Source: JBBQRS01 sp038214535 (lineage in GTDB: Bacteria > Chloroflexota > Anaerolineae > CG2-30-64-16). Taken from it: 64,000 nucleotides of DNA. The translations under genes and the position numbers were made by a program. The DNA lies in contig JBBQRS010000006.1 in assembly GCA_038214535.1 (NCBI GenBank), forward strand, positions 1-64,000, given 5' to 3'. Every line of letters starts with the position of its first letter. Within the stretch, counting starts at the first letter, position 1. The notes below the pieces were generated by a model. It did not search any database. It saw only the letters and a list, made by a program, of their open reading frames with translations, and was not told the DNA's origin. Shown here in pieces: positions 16,700 to 24,931 of this stretch.

Positions 16700-18364
16700 G
16701 TGGCGAAACCTGTAATCATGGCGGTGGATGATGATGACGTCGTTCTACGGGCTGTAGAACGTGACCTGCGTAAGAAGTACGGCAAAGATTATCGCGTCAT
16801 CGGCGCGGAATCTGGAGAGCAAGCTCTCGACGCCTTGCAAAAGCTTCAAGCTCGTGAAGAAAATATCGCCCTGTTTGTGGTGGATCAGCGTATGCCGCAG
16901 ATGACGGGCGTGGAGTTCCTCACCCAGGCGATCAAGACCTTTCCGGAGGCGCGCCGTATCCTGTTGACGGCCTACGCCGACACCGAAGCGGCCATCCGGG
17001 CAATTAACGACATCCGCCTCGACTATTACCTGCTCAAGCCGTGGGACCCGCCGGAAGAGCGCCTCTATCCGATGATAGACGACCTGCTGAGCGATTGGCG
17101 CGCCGCGCATCCGCCGGCCTTTGCCGGCATCCGCATCGTGGGGCATCGCTGGTCACGCCTGAGCCACGAGACACGCAACTTCCTCGCGCGTAATCAGGTT
17201 CCGTATCAGTGGGTTGACCTCGAAAATGATCCCGCGGCCCGTGGGTTGCTGACCGCGGCGCAGCTTGACGACACGAAACTGCCGGTGGTCATTCTGCCGG
17301 GCGACGCGGGCGCGATGACGCAACCCACCAGCCTGGAGTTGGCAGACAAGATCGGACTGCACACGCGCGCCGCCATGCCGTTTTACGACCTGATCGTCGT
17401 CGGCTGCGGCCCCGCGGGGCTGGCGGCTGCGGTGTACGGCGCATCGGAAGGGCTGGAAACGCTGGTGCTCGAACGCGAAGCGCCGGGCGGGCAGGCGGGA
17501 CAAAGCTCGCGCATCGAGAATTATTTGGGCTTTCCCGTCGGGCTGAGCGGCGCGGACCTGGCGCGCCGCGCCGTGGCGCAGGCGACGCGCTTCGGCGCGG
17601 AAATCCTGACGCCCCAGGAAGTCGAAGCGGTGCAGGTGCAACAACCGTATAAGGTCGTCCGGCTCACCAACGGGACGGAGCTTACGTGTCACTCATTGCT
17701 GGTCGCCACGGGGGTTTCGTATCGCAAGCTGGACGCGCCGGGGGTTGACGAACTCACCGGGTCGGGCGTCTATTACGGGGCGGCCATCACAGAAGCGTTG
17801 GGGACCAAAGACCAGGATTGTTTCGTGGTGGGCGCGGGCAACTCCGCAGGGCAGGCGGCGATGTACCTGTCGCGGTTCGCGAGCAACGTTTCGATGCTGG
17901 TGCGCGGCGAATCGCTGACAGAGAGCATGTCGCAATATCTCATCGAGCAGATCGGCCAGACGCCAAATGTCCGCGTGCTGACGCGCACCGTCGTCGAAGA
18001 GGTCGCAGGAAATGATCGGCTGGAGACGGTCACGCTGAGGAACATCATGACCGACGAACGGCAGACGTTGCCCGCAGCGGGGTTATTCATCTTCATCGGG
18101 GCCGCGCCGCGCACGGATTGGCTGGCGGATGTTGTGGAACGCGACAGGAGCGGATATATCCTGACGGGGCCGGACTTGATGCGCGAAGGCAAACCACCGG
18201 CGGGCTGGCCATCAGGGCGCGACCCATATTGGCTGGAGGCCAGCGTGCCCGGCATCTTCGCGGCCGGCGACGTGCGGGCGCGCTCCGTCAAGCGGGTGGC
18301 TTCGGCGGTAGGTGAAGGCTCGATGGCCGTGCAGTTCATCCATCAATATCTGGCGAAACTCTGA
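16700..18364 (+). CDS. Response-regulator receiver fused to a thioredoxin-reductase-like flavoprotein
   Basis: A 554-residue three-part protein. Residues 1-130 are a receiver domain with acidic pocket DDDD (10-13), phospho-acceptor Asp62 in VVDQRMP, Thr90 and Lys113 (LLKPWD). Residues ~147-222 resemble a glutaredoxin/thioredoxin fold without its CxxC. From ~230 comes a TrxR-like FAD/NADPH oxidoreductase with VVGCGPAG and VVGAGNSAG. Where E. coli TrxR has CATC, this protein reads GAAI, so the redox disulfide is absent. GTG at 16700 follows GGAGG; the longer frame from 16634 lacks a ribosome site. Its stop overlaps the next gene's ATG by one base, so the kinase is the likely partner. Confidence 0.88.
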   Translation: MAKPVIMAVDDDDVVLRAVERDLRKKYGKDYRVIGAESGEQALDALQKLQAREENIALFVVDQRMPQMTGVEFLTQAIKTFPEARRILLTAYADTEAAIRAINDIRLDYYLLKPWDPPEERLYPMIDDLLSDWRAAHPPAFAGIRIVGHRWSRLSHETRNFLARNQVPYQWVDLENDPAARGLLTAAQLDDTKLPVVILPGDAGAMTQPTSLELADKIGLHTRAAMPFYDLIVVGCGPAGLAAAVYGASEGLETLVLEREAPGGQAGQSSRIENYLGFPVGLSGADLARRAVAQATRFGAEILTPQEVEAVQVQQPYKVVRLTNGTELTCHSLLVATGVSYRKLDAPGVDELTGSGVYYGAAITEALGTKDQDCFVVGAGNSAGQAAMYLSRFASNVSMLVRGESLTESMSQYLIEQIGQTPNVRVLTRTVVEEVAGNDRLETVTLRNIMTDERQTLPAAGLFIFIGAAPRTDWLADVVERDRSGYILTGPDLMREGKPPAGWPSGRDPYWLEASVPGIFAAGDVRARSVKRVASAVGEGSMAVQFIHQYLAKL

Positions 18365-19761
18365 TGTCGGTGTCCTTCCTGGCAGATCTGCCCCTCTTCG
18401 CCGGGCTATCGCCCGAAGACCTGGACCAGCTCTACGCGATGGCGGAGACGGTCGAGATCAAGGCCGGCGAGGTACTGATCGAGGAGGGCAGCCCCGGCGA
18501 TACGCTTTACATCGTGCTCTCCGGTAACTTCGAGGTGTCCAAACGGTCGGGAGATCGCGATGTCGCCATCGCTGCGAGCGGCCCCGGCGAGATCATCGGC
18601 GAAATGTCGCTGCTGGAGCAATCGGCCCGGACGGCCAGCGTGCGCGCGCTCGAAGATTCCCGTCTGTTCAAGATCAGCCGCGCCGCGTTCGAGCAACTGC
18701 TGCTGCGGAGTCCACAGGCGGCGCTGGCGGTATTGCACACGGTGATGGGGCGGCTGCGCAATACGGAACTGATGCTGCGCCAGAGCGAAAAGATGGCTGC
18801 GCTGGGGACGCTTTCGGCGGGGCTGGCGCACGAACTAAACAACCCTGCAGCGGCAGTGCGGCGCAGCGCGGGGCAGTTGCGAGAGGTGATCGCGCACTGG
18901 CAGAAGACGACAGCGCGGGTCAGCGCGGCGGAGTTAGCGCCCGCCCAGATCGCACGGATCAACGACCTGCGCGAAGGATTACCGATGCGCACCGGACCGG
19001 CCCAACTCACGACGCTGGCGCGTAACGATCTGGAAACGGCGGTGCAGGAATATCTGGAAGATGGCGGAGCGGAGGAATCCTGGGAGTTGGCCCCGGCGCT
19101 GGTTGGCTTGGGTTTCGATGTCGCCGAACTGGGGCACATCACCGAGGGCCTGAACGCCGAACAGAAGGCCGCACTGTTGGAATGGGTCGGGGCGGGCAGC
19201 ATGGTTTATACGCTACTGGATGAGGTGAAGCAGGGCGCGGGACGGATTTCCGAGATCGTCAAGGCCGTCAAGCAATACTCATACCTGGATCAAGCGCCCG
19301 TGCAACTGGTAGACGTACACGAGGGGCTGGATAACACGCTCATCATCATGAAGCACAAGCTCAAGCAGGGCGTGACGGTTCACAAGGATTACGACGTCAC
19401 CCTGCCTCGCATCGAAGCCTATGCGAGCGAACTGAATCAGGTGTGGACGAACCTCATTGATAATGCCGTTGACGCGATGGGCGGCCAGGGCGAGCTCACG
19501 ATTCGCACGCGCCTGATGGACGACCGGGTGCAAGTGCAGATCACGGACAGCGGGCCGGGCATTCCGACCGACGTGCAATCGCGCATTTTCGATGCGTTCT
19601 TCACCACGAAGGAGCCGGGCGTGGGAACCGGCCTCGGTCTGCACATCTCCTATAATATCATCACGCAGAAACATGCCGGCGACATTCGCGTCGAGTCAAA
19701 GCCGGGCGAAACGACCTTCATCGTCACCCTCCCCCGCACCCTGCCGATGCGCAAGGCATAG
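18364..19761 (+). CDS. Histidine kinase with N-terminal cyclic-nucleotide-binding domain
   Basis: A 465-residue soluble sensor kinase. Residues ~7-125 form a cNMP-binding domain (phosphate-binding cassette GEIIGEMSLLEQSARTASV, with Arg89). His156 in LAHELNNP is the phosphorylation site, and the ATPase domain shows NLIDNAVDAM, DSGPGIP and GVGTGLGL boxes. No transmembrane segment. Between the H box and the ATPase lies an unusual ~120-residue insert (TTLARNDLETAVQEYLEDG...). Translationally coupled to the receiver-TrxR gene by a TGATG overlap; together they look like a cytosolic two-component system joining a cyclic nucleotide or similar ligand signal to flavin redox state. Confidence 0.88.
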   Translation: MSVSFLADLPLFAGLSPEDLDQLYAMAETVEIKAGEVLIEEGSPGDTLYIVLSGNFEVSKRSGDRDVAIAASGPGEIIGEMSLLEQSARTASVRALEDSRLFKISRAAFEQLLLRSPQAALAVLHTVMGRLRNTELMLRQSEKMAALGTLSAGLAHELNNPAAAVRRSAGQLREVIAHWQKTTARVSAAELAPAQIARINDLREGLPMRTGPAQLTTLARNDLETAVQEYLEDGGAEESWELAPALVGLGFDVAELGHITEGLNAEQKAALLEWVGAGSMVYTLLDEVKQGAGRISEIVKAVKQYSYLDQAPVQLVDVHEGLDNTLIIMKHKLKQGVTVHKDYDVTLPRIEAYASELNQVWTNLIDNAVDAMGGQGELTIRTRLMDDRVQVQITDSGPGIPTDVQSRIFDAFFTTKEPGVGTGLGLHISYNIITQKHAGDIRVESKPGETTFIVTLPRTLPMRKA

Positions 19762-19773
19762 AATCGTGTCGCT

Positions 19774-19841
19774 CCCCTTCGTAGTGACGGCTTTAGCCGG
19801 TGGGGGGCACTACAACGGCTAAAGCCGTCACTACGAAGGGG
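19774..19841. repeat. Perfect 26-bp inverted repeat, TAGTGACGGCTTTAGCC family, copy 1
   Basis: Arms 19774-19799 and 19816-19841 are exactly complementary and contain CGTAGTGACGGCTTTAGCC. A partial extra CTACGAAGGG follows. Related copies at 62166-62227 and 63000-63069. It probably doubles as the kinase terminator. Confidence 0.85.
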
Positions 19842-19870
19842 CTACGAAGGGTCAGAACATGCGTGCGCAC

Positions 19871-19899
19871 TTGCGCGTTGGCCGCTCCGCGCCTATCAT
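19871..19899 (+). promoter_or_regulatory. Promoter of the DnaE2-like gene, predicting a leaderless mRNA
   Basis: TTGCGC (19871-19876), 17-base spacer, TATCAT (19894-19899). Only six bases (CAGGGT) separate the -10 box from the ATG at 19906, so transcription should begin at or next to the start codon. Confidence 0.6.
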
Positions 19900-19905
19900 C
19901 AGGGT

Positions 19906-22900
19906 ATGAGCTTCATCCACCTCGAAACGCATTCACATTACAGCCTGCTGCGCGCCGCGCCCTCCGTCAATGAACTGGTCGCACGGGCCGCCGCCGACGG
20001 GCTGGAAGCGCTGTGCCTGACCGACGAAGTCGCGCTGCACGGCGCGGTCTCGTTCGACCGCGCCTGCCGAACCGAAGGGATTCACCCGGTGATCGGGCTG
20101 ACGATCCCGGTGGCCGGGCCGGCGCAAGGGCGAGCGGAGAGGAGTTCGCAGGGCGAGACGGCCCCGGGGAAACTCGTGCTGCTGGCAGATGGGGTGGCGG
20201 GCTATCGTTCGCTGTGCCGGCTCACTTCGCTGTTACAAGCAGGACCCGATCGGGAGACCCTCACCGACAAGGGGCTGGACTGGCAGACGCTTGCGACGCA
20301 TTCTGCGGGCATCTATGCGCTGAGCGGCGGGCGCGCCGGCTGGATCGAGCGCCTGTTGCGCGCCGGTGACCGGAGCCGGGCGGCGGAAGTGGCTGCGCGT
20401 TTCGCGGGCATCTATGAGGAGCGCGCCCGGCTTGCGTTGGAAATTCACCAGCCGGATGACGTGCCCGTGGCCGAAGCGGTCACGGAAATCGGTCGGCGGT
20501 TCGGCATCGAGTGCGTCGCGGTGCAACCGGTCTACTGCCTGTTGCCCGATGACGCGGCGAAGTTGCGTCTGCTGGCGGCGATCCGAGGGAATATCCCGCT
20601 CCACAGCATCCCCCCCGACCCCGTCACGTCGGGACGCCTGCGCTGGCTCACACCGGCGGAGATGCGGGAGCGCTACGCGCGCTTCCCGCAAGCCCTCGAC
20701 GCGACAGGCGAGCTCGCGCACGCGTGCCTGCCCGGTCTGCCCGACGGGAGCATGGTCTGGCCCGATCTGGGGCTGCCGGGCGGGGACACACCGGACGAAG
20801 CGTTGCGAACGGCGGCGTTTGCCGGACTCACCGCTCGCTATGGCGCGGAAGCCGATGCAGCGGTTGTGCGACGGTTAGAGCGCGAGCTGGCGGCCATCGT
20901 CTCGCACGGTTATGCGCCGCTGTTTCTCGTAGTGGCCGATATCGTCCGGTATAGTCGTCGCGAAGGCATCCCCGTCAGCACCCGTGGCAGCGTAGCAAAC
21001 TCGCTGGTCGCCTACTGCGCGGGCATTACCACCGTTGACCCCATCGCGCACGATCTCCTCTTCGAGCGCTTCCTTAACCCGGCCCGCGCAAACGTTCCCG
21101 ACATTGATCTGGACTTCTGCAGCCGCCGGCGCGACGAAGTGCTGGAGTACGTGCGCGAGCGTTATGGCAGCGAACACGTCGCCATCATCGGGACCATCAG
21201 CACCATGCAGTTACAATCGGCCATCCGCGAGACCGGCAAGGCCCACGAACTGACGGGAGAGGAAATCAACCGGCTGGCCGCACTGGCGCCGCGCCGCTGG
21301 CATCCCGACCCACGCCGGCGCGACCAGCGCACCGCCGAAGATGTGCTGGCGACGATTGAGAACCCCATCCATCGAGACGTCTTTCGCAGCGCCTACGGGC
21401 TGGTCGGGCAGCCCGATCACTTGAGCCTGCACCCCGGCGGAGTCGTGATCACGCCCGGCCCCCTGACGGATTACGTCCCGATCCAGATGTCGCCCAAGGG
21501 GTTTGCCGTCACGCAATACGAGCACGGCGACATCGAGCAGTTGGGGCTGCCCAAGATTGACCTGCTGGGGATTCGGGCGCTGACGGTGCTGGCGGATACC
21601 GCCGCATTGGTGCGCCAATACCATGACTCTAACTTTCGCGTCGAGGATATCCCGCTGGATGATGCACGCACGGGACGACTGCTGGCGCAGGGTGACACGG
21701 TAGGGGTGTTTCAGTGCGAATCGGAAGGTGCGCAATCTACCCTGCGGAAGCTGCGGGCGCATAGCGTACGCGACCTCGCGGTCGCCAACGCCTTCTTCAA
21801 ACCCGGCCCTGCGACCGGCGGGATGGCGGGGGCGTTTGTGCGCCGGTATCGCGGCGAAGAATCGGTGAGCTATCTCCACCCCAGCCTGGCGACGATCCTG
21901 GGGCCGACGCGCGGCGTGCTGCTGTTCCAGGAGCAGATTTTGCGCGTGGCGACCGAGGTCGCCGGGTTGACGTGGCGGCAGGCGGATCAACTCCGCAAAG
22001 GAATGAGCCGCTTTCGCGTCGAGCAAATGGAGGCCCTGCACGAGGCTTTCAGCGCGGGGTGTATGCGCCCGCCGCCTGACGGGCCGGGGTTAAACCCGAC
22101 GCAAGCCGCGATATTGTGGGAGCAGGTCGTCGCGTTCGCCGGGTATGGGTTCAATCAAGGCCATGCAACAGCGTATGCGGACGTGAGCTATCGTTCCGCC
22201 TACATGAAATCGCGCTGGCCTGCGGCGTTCCTGGGCGCGCGGCTGGCGGATCACGGCGGGTTCTATCACCCCGCGATCTACATCGCCGAGGCGCGCCGGT
22301 TGGGGATTGACGTGCGCCCGCCGCACGTCAATCACAGTAAGGGTGACTTCACCTATGACCCCACGGGCCGGCGCGTGGTCTTGTGGATGGGGTTGGGCCA
22401 GGTGCGCGAGTTGACGCGCAAGGCAGTTAGCCAGATTATTAGCGTACGCGGCGAGCGACCATTCGACGGGCCGGACGATCTGGTAGAACGGGTGGAATTG
22501 CGCGTGCAGGAGCTCACGCACCTGATCCAGTGCGGCGCGCTGGACGGCTTCGGGAGCGACCGGAAGGCGCTGCTGGCGCAGGCAAACGGTTTGATGCATC
22601 GCAACGCGCGGCGCAAGGCGCACCCCGATCAACTCGCCCTGCCCTTCGAGCCGGAACACACGTCGCGCGTGAATGAGGCGGATCTGCCCGACCCCGGCGG
22701 CGTTGATCCGAAATTACTTAAGGAGTACCTGGCCTGGGAGCAAGGTCTGCTGGGCTACCCGATGAGCGCACACCCGCTCGCCGCGCTGCGCAACCCGCTG
22801 CCCGATCATTTACCGCTGGGCGAAATCGCCACGACGCGGGGGAAATTGATCGTCACGGCGGGCGCGCGCCTGCCGGGCTGGACGGGCGGTCAGAGCTTCT

Positions 22901-23061
22901 TCCTGTCCGATGGGGAGACCTATGTCAGCGTCCGTCTTAAACGGGACAGCGGGATGCGCGCGCCGCAGTCGTGGCGACCCGTCCTCGTGCATGGCCGCCG
23001 CCAGCAAGACGAATACGGCAACACGTGGCTGCTCGCAGAACGCATCACGGAACTGACGTAG
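19906..23061 (+). CDS. dnaE2: DNA polymerase III alpha subunit, DnaE2/ImuC-like
   Basis: A 1051-residue C-family DNA polymerase. The N-terminal PHP domain keeps the metal motif HSH (residues 9-11). The palm carries PDIDLDF (about 396-402) with two catalytic Asp, and GQPDHLSLHPGGVVI and GFNQGHATAYADVSYRSAYMKSRWPAAF are typical of DnaE. A C-terminal OB-fold-like region ends the protein. The length (about 1050 against about 1160 for DnaE1) and the short C-terminus favour the error-prone, lesion-bypass DnaE2/ImuC type, though imuA and imuB are not adjacent, and a minor DnaE1 form cannot be excluded. The stop codon lies within a palindromic repeat. Confidence 0.8.
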   Translation: MSFIHLETHSHYSLLRAAPSVNELVARAAADGLEALCLTDEVALHGAVSFDRACRTEGIHPVIGLTIPVAGPAQGRAERSSQGETAPGKLVLLADGVAGYRSLCRLTSLLQAGPDRETLTDKGLDWQTLATHSAGIYALSGGRAGWIERLLRAGDRSRAAEVAARFAGIYEERARLALEIHQPDDVPVAEAVTEIGRRFGIECVAVQPVYCLLPDDAAKLRLLAAIRGNIPLHSIPPDPVTSGRLRWLTPAEMRERYARFPQALDATGELAHACLPGLPDGSMVWPDLGLPGGDTPDEALRTAAFAGLTARYGAEADAAVVRRLERELAAIVSHGYAPLFLVVADIVRYSRREGIPVSTRGSVANSLVAYCAGITTVDPIAHDLLFERFLNPARANVPDIDLDFCSRRRDEVLEYVRERYGSEHVAIIGTISTMQLQSAIRETGKAHELTGEEINRLAALAPRRWHPDPRRRDQRTAEDVLATIENPIHRDVFRSAYGLVGQPDHLSLHPGGVVITPGPLTDYVPIQMSPKGFAVTQYEHGDIEQLGLPKIDLLGIRALTVLADTAALVRQYHDSNFRVEDIPLDDARTGRLLAQGDTVGVFQCESEGAQSTLRKLRAHSVRDLAVANAFFKPGPATGGMAGAFVRRYRGEESVSYLHPSLATILGPTRGVLLFQEQILRVATEVAGLTWRQADQLRKGMSRFRVEQMEALHEAFSAGCMRPPPDGPGLNPTQAAILWEQVVAFAGYGFNQGHATAYADVSYRSAYMKSRWPAAFLGARLADHGGFYHPAIYIAEARRLGIDVRPPHVNHSKGDFTYDPTGRRVVLWMGLGQVRELTRKAVSQIISVRGERPFDGPDDLVERVELRVQELTHLIQCGALDGFGSDRKALLAQANGLMHRNARRKAHPDQLALPFEPEHTSRVNEADLPDPGGVDPKLLKEYLAWEQGLLGYPMSAHPLAALRNPLPDHLPLGEIATTRGKLIVTAGARLPGWTGGQSFFLSDGETYVSVRLKRDSGMRAPQSWRPVLVHGRRQQDEYGNTWLLAERITELT

Positions 23062-23090
23062 CTCCGAACGCCCACGAGGGGCTAAACTAC
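23058..23090. repeat. Palindromic repeat, GTAG...CTAC family, short copy 4
   Basis: GTAGCTCCGAACGCCCACGA followed by GGGGCTAAACTAC. It keeps the right half of the longer copies; the TAG of its left end is the stop codon of the polymerase gene. Confidence 0.6.
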
Positions 23091-23117
23091 CGCTTTGAGA
23101 AAACTCTTACACAGTCT

Positions 23118-23146
23118 TTGACGCTCTTCGCTCGCGCCGCTATACT
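23118..23146 (+). promoter_or_regulatory. Promoter of the MFS transporter gene
   Basis: TTGACG (23118-23123), 17-base spacer, TATACT (23141-23146); the leader to the chosen ATG is about 83 bases. Confidence 0.75.
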
Positions 23147-23235
23147 TATCTGGTCTAGCTCCAGGGAACACAGGACCCCTGCCCATGCGATCCACGGAGC
23201 TGTTGCATCTTCAACGCTCCAGGAGCAATCATTTC

Positions 23236-24486
23236 ATGTCCGACACCTCTCCCATCACTTCCGACGCCGCGGTCGGCGCCAAACCCGCGGCGGCTGAAAC
23301 CGCATCGCGCGCCGCGGTCATCCGGCTCTCGGTCGTCGTGTTCCTCTACTGGGCCGGACTCTATTTTTACGTGCCCACCCTGCCGAACTACGTACAGACC
23401 AAGACCTCGAGCCTCGTCCTGGTGGGGACCATCCTATCCATGTACGGGCTGTGGCAGATGCTGGTGCGTTTGCCGTTAGGGATCGCCGTAGACTGGGTGG
23501 GACGCCGGAAGCCGTTCATCATCGCCGGGCTCGTGTGCGTGGGGCTGGGCGCGTGGCTGATGGGGACGGCCGATGCGTCACAGGGCATCCTGATCGGGCG
23601 GGCAATTACGGGGCTGGCGGCGGCGGCATGGGTGCCGCTGGTGGTGGCGTTCAGCCGGCTCTTCCCGCCGGCCGACGCCGTGCGCGCCAGCGCTATATTG
23701 ACCACGGTGGGCGCGGGCGGGCGCATCATGGCGACGCTTTCAAACGGCCCGCTCAACAATATCGGCGGCTATTCGCTCGCCTTCACCGTGGCGACCGCGT
23801 TCGCGGCGGTCGCGCTGGTGATCGCGGCGACTACCCCAGAGAAACCGCTGCCCTCCCGTAAGCCTTCGATGTCGGGGATCGGACACCTGATCCTGCGGCG
23901 CGATGTGCTGCTGCCCTCGCTGTTGAGCGCCGTCGCGCAGTATGCCAACTGGGCCAGCACGTTCGGCTTCCTGCCCATCCTGGCGAAAAACCTCAACGCG
24001 TCGGACGTCACGTTGAGCACCCTCGTGAGCCTGAACATCTTCCTGGGGTTGCTGGGTAACCTGGCGGCGACGACACTGGTGCGACGCATGGGGCCGAAGC
24101 GGTTATCTTACGTGGCTTTTGCACTCCTGGCGACCGGGCTGGGCGGTTCGGCGCTGGCCCCCAACATTCCGTTTCTCATCATCTCACAGGTCGGCATCGG
24201 CTTTTCGCTGGGCGTGGCCTATCCGGTGCTGATGGGGATGAGCATCCGCGATGTGGACGAGGTCGAGCGCAGCACGGCCATGGGGTTGCACCAGTCGGTT
24301 TACGCGGTAGGGATGTTCCTGGGTCCGTGGCTGAGCGGCATCATGGCGACCGGCGTGGAAAACGCCGGATTCACGGCCCCCGGCATGGCGGTGCGGATCA
24401 CGTTCGGCGTCACGGCGGTGGGGTGCTTCATCCTGGGGATGCTCGGCACATGGATGCTGGCAAAGCCCCAACCGGCGCAAAGCTAA
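23236..24486 (+). CDS. Major facilitator superfamily transporter
   Basis: A 416-residue integral membrane protein with about twelve hydrophobic segments and the MFS loop 2-3 motif GIAVDWVGRRKPFII after the second helix. It begins with a short polar Ala-rich cytoplasmic tail. I chose ATG 23236, ten bases after AGGAG; an in-frame ATG at 23185 is possible. Length and layout fit drug/H+ antiporters or metabolite exporters of the 12-TM class. No neighbouring gene indicates a substrate. The gene has its own promoter, and small hairpins (for example GCCCC/GGGGC near 24510) follow the stop. Confidence 0.88.
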   Translation: MSDTSPITSDAAVGAKPAAAETASRAAVIRLSVVVFLYWAGLYFYVPTLPNYVQTKTSSLVLVGTILSMYGLWQMLVRLPLGIAVDWVGRRKPFIIAGLVCVGLGAWLMGTADASQGILIGRAITGLAAAAWVPLVVAFSRLFPPADAVRASAILTTVGAGGRIMATLSNGPLNNIGGYSLAFTVATAFAAVALVIAATTPEKPLPSRKPSMSGIGHLILRRDVLLPSLLSAVAQYANWASTFGFLPILAKNLNASDVTLSTLVSLNIFLGLLGNLAATTLVRRMGPKRLSYVAFALLATGLGGSALAPNIPFLIISQVGIGFSLGVAYPVLMGMSIRDVDEVERSTAMGLHQSVYAVGMFLGPWLSGIMATGVENAGFTAPGMAVRITFGVTAVGCFILGMLGTWMLAKPQPAQS

Positions 24487-24612
24487 GAATCTAGCTCGCA
24501 AAGGGACGCCCCCTGATCGGGGCTCTTCGACGGACAAGCGCCCCCTTGTCGGGGATCTGCGTAGAATGAACGCGGATTTGGCTGTATTTTCATCCTTTAG
24601 ACCCAGGGGGGC

Positions 24613-24930
24613 ATGAGAAAGATGCACATCGTTCACGTACACGCACACGTCAAGCCGGAATCCGTGGATGAATTCATTGCGGCGACGCTGGAGAACGCGC
24701 GCAACAGCTTACGCGAACCGGGCGTGGCGCGGTTCGACGTGGTACAGCAAGCCGACGATCCGACCCGTTTCGTGCTGGTGGAAGTCTACCGATCCGCGGA
24801 AGCCGCGGCGCAGCACAAAGAAACGGCGCATTATCCGATCTGGCGCGACCGGGTGGCGGAGATGATGGCGGAGCCGCGCGTCGGCGTCAAATACACCGCG
24901 GTCTCCCCCGACCTGTCGGGATGGCGTTGA
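24613..24930 (+). CDS. Antibiotic biosynthesis monooxygenase (ABM) domain protein
   Basis: A 105-residue ferredoxin-like alpha/beta barrel protein of the ABM/YgiN/LsrG group: HVHAHVKPESVDEFIAATLENARNSLREPGVARFDVVQ followed by FVLVEVYRSAEAAAQHKET is characteristic. Such proteins dimerise and act as cofactor-free quinol monooxygenases or as isomerases of small carbonyl compounds such as processed AI-2. A second in-frame ATG at 24622 has better spacing to the GGGGGG upstream and may be the true start. One base separates its stop from the Fe-ADH start, so the two are translationally coupled and may act on the same metabolite. Confidence 0.85.
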   Translation: MRKMHIVHVHAHVKPESVDEFIAATLENARNSLREPGVARFDVVQQADDPTRFVLVEVYRSAEAAAQHKETAHYPIWRDRVAEMMAEPRVGVKYTAVSPDLSGWR

Positions 24931-24931
24931 G

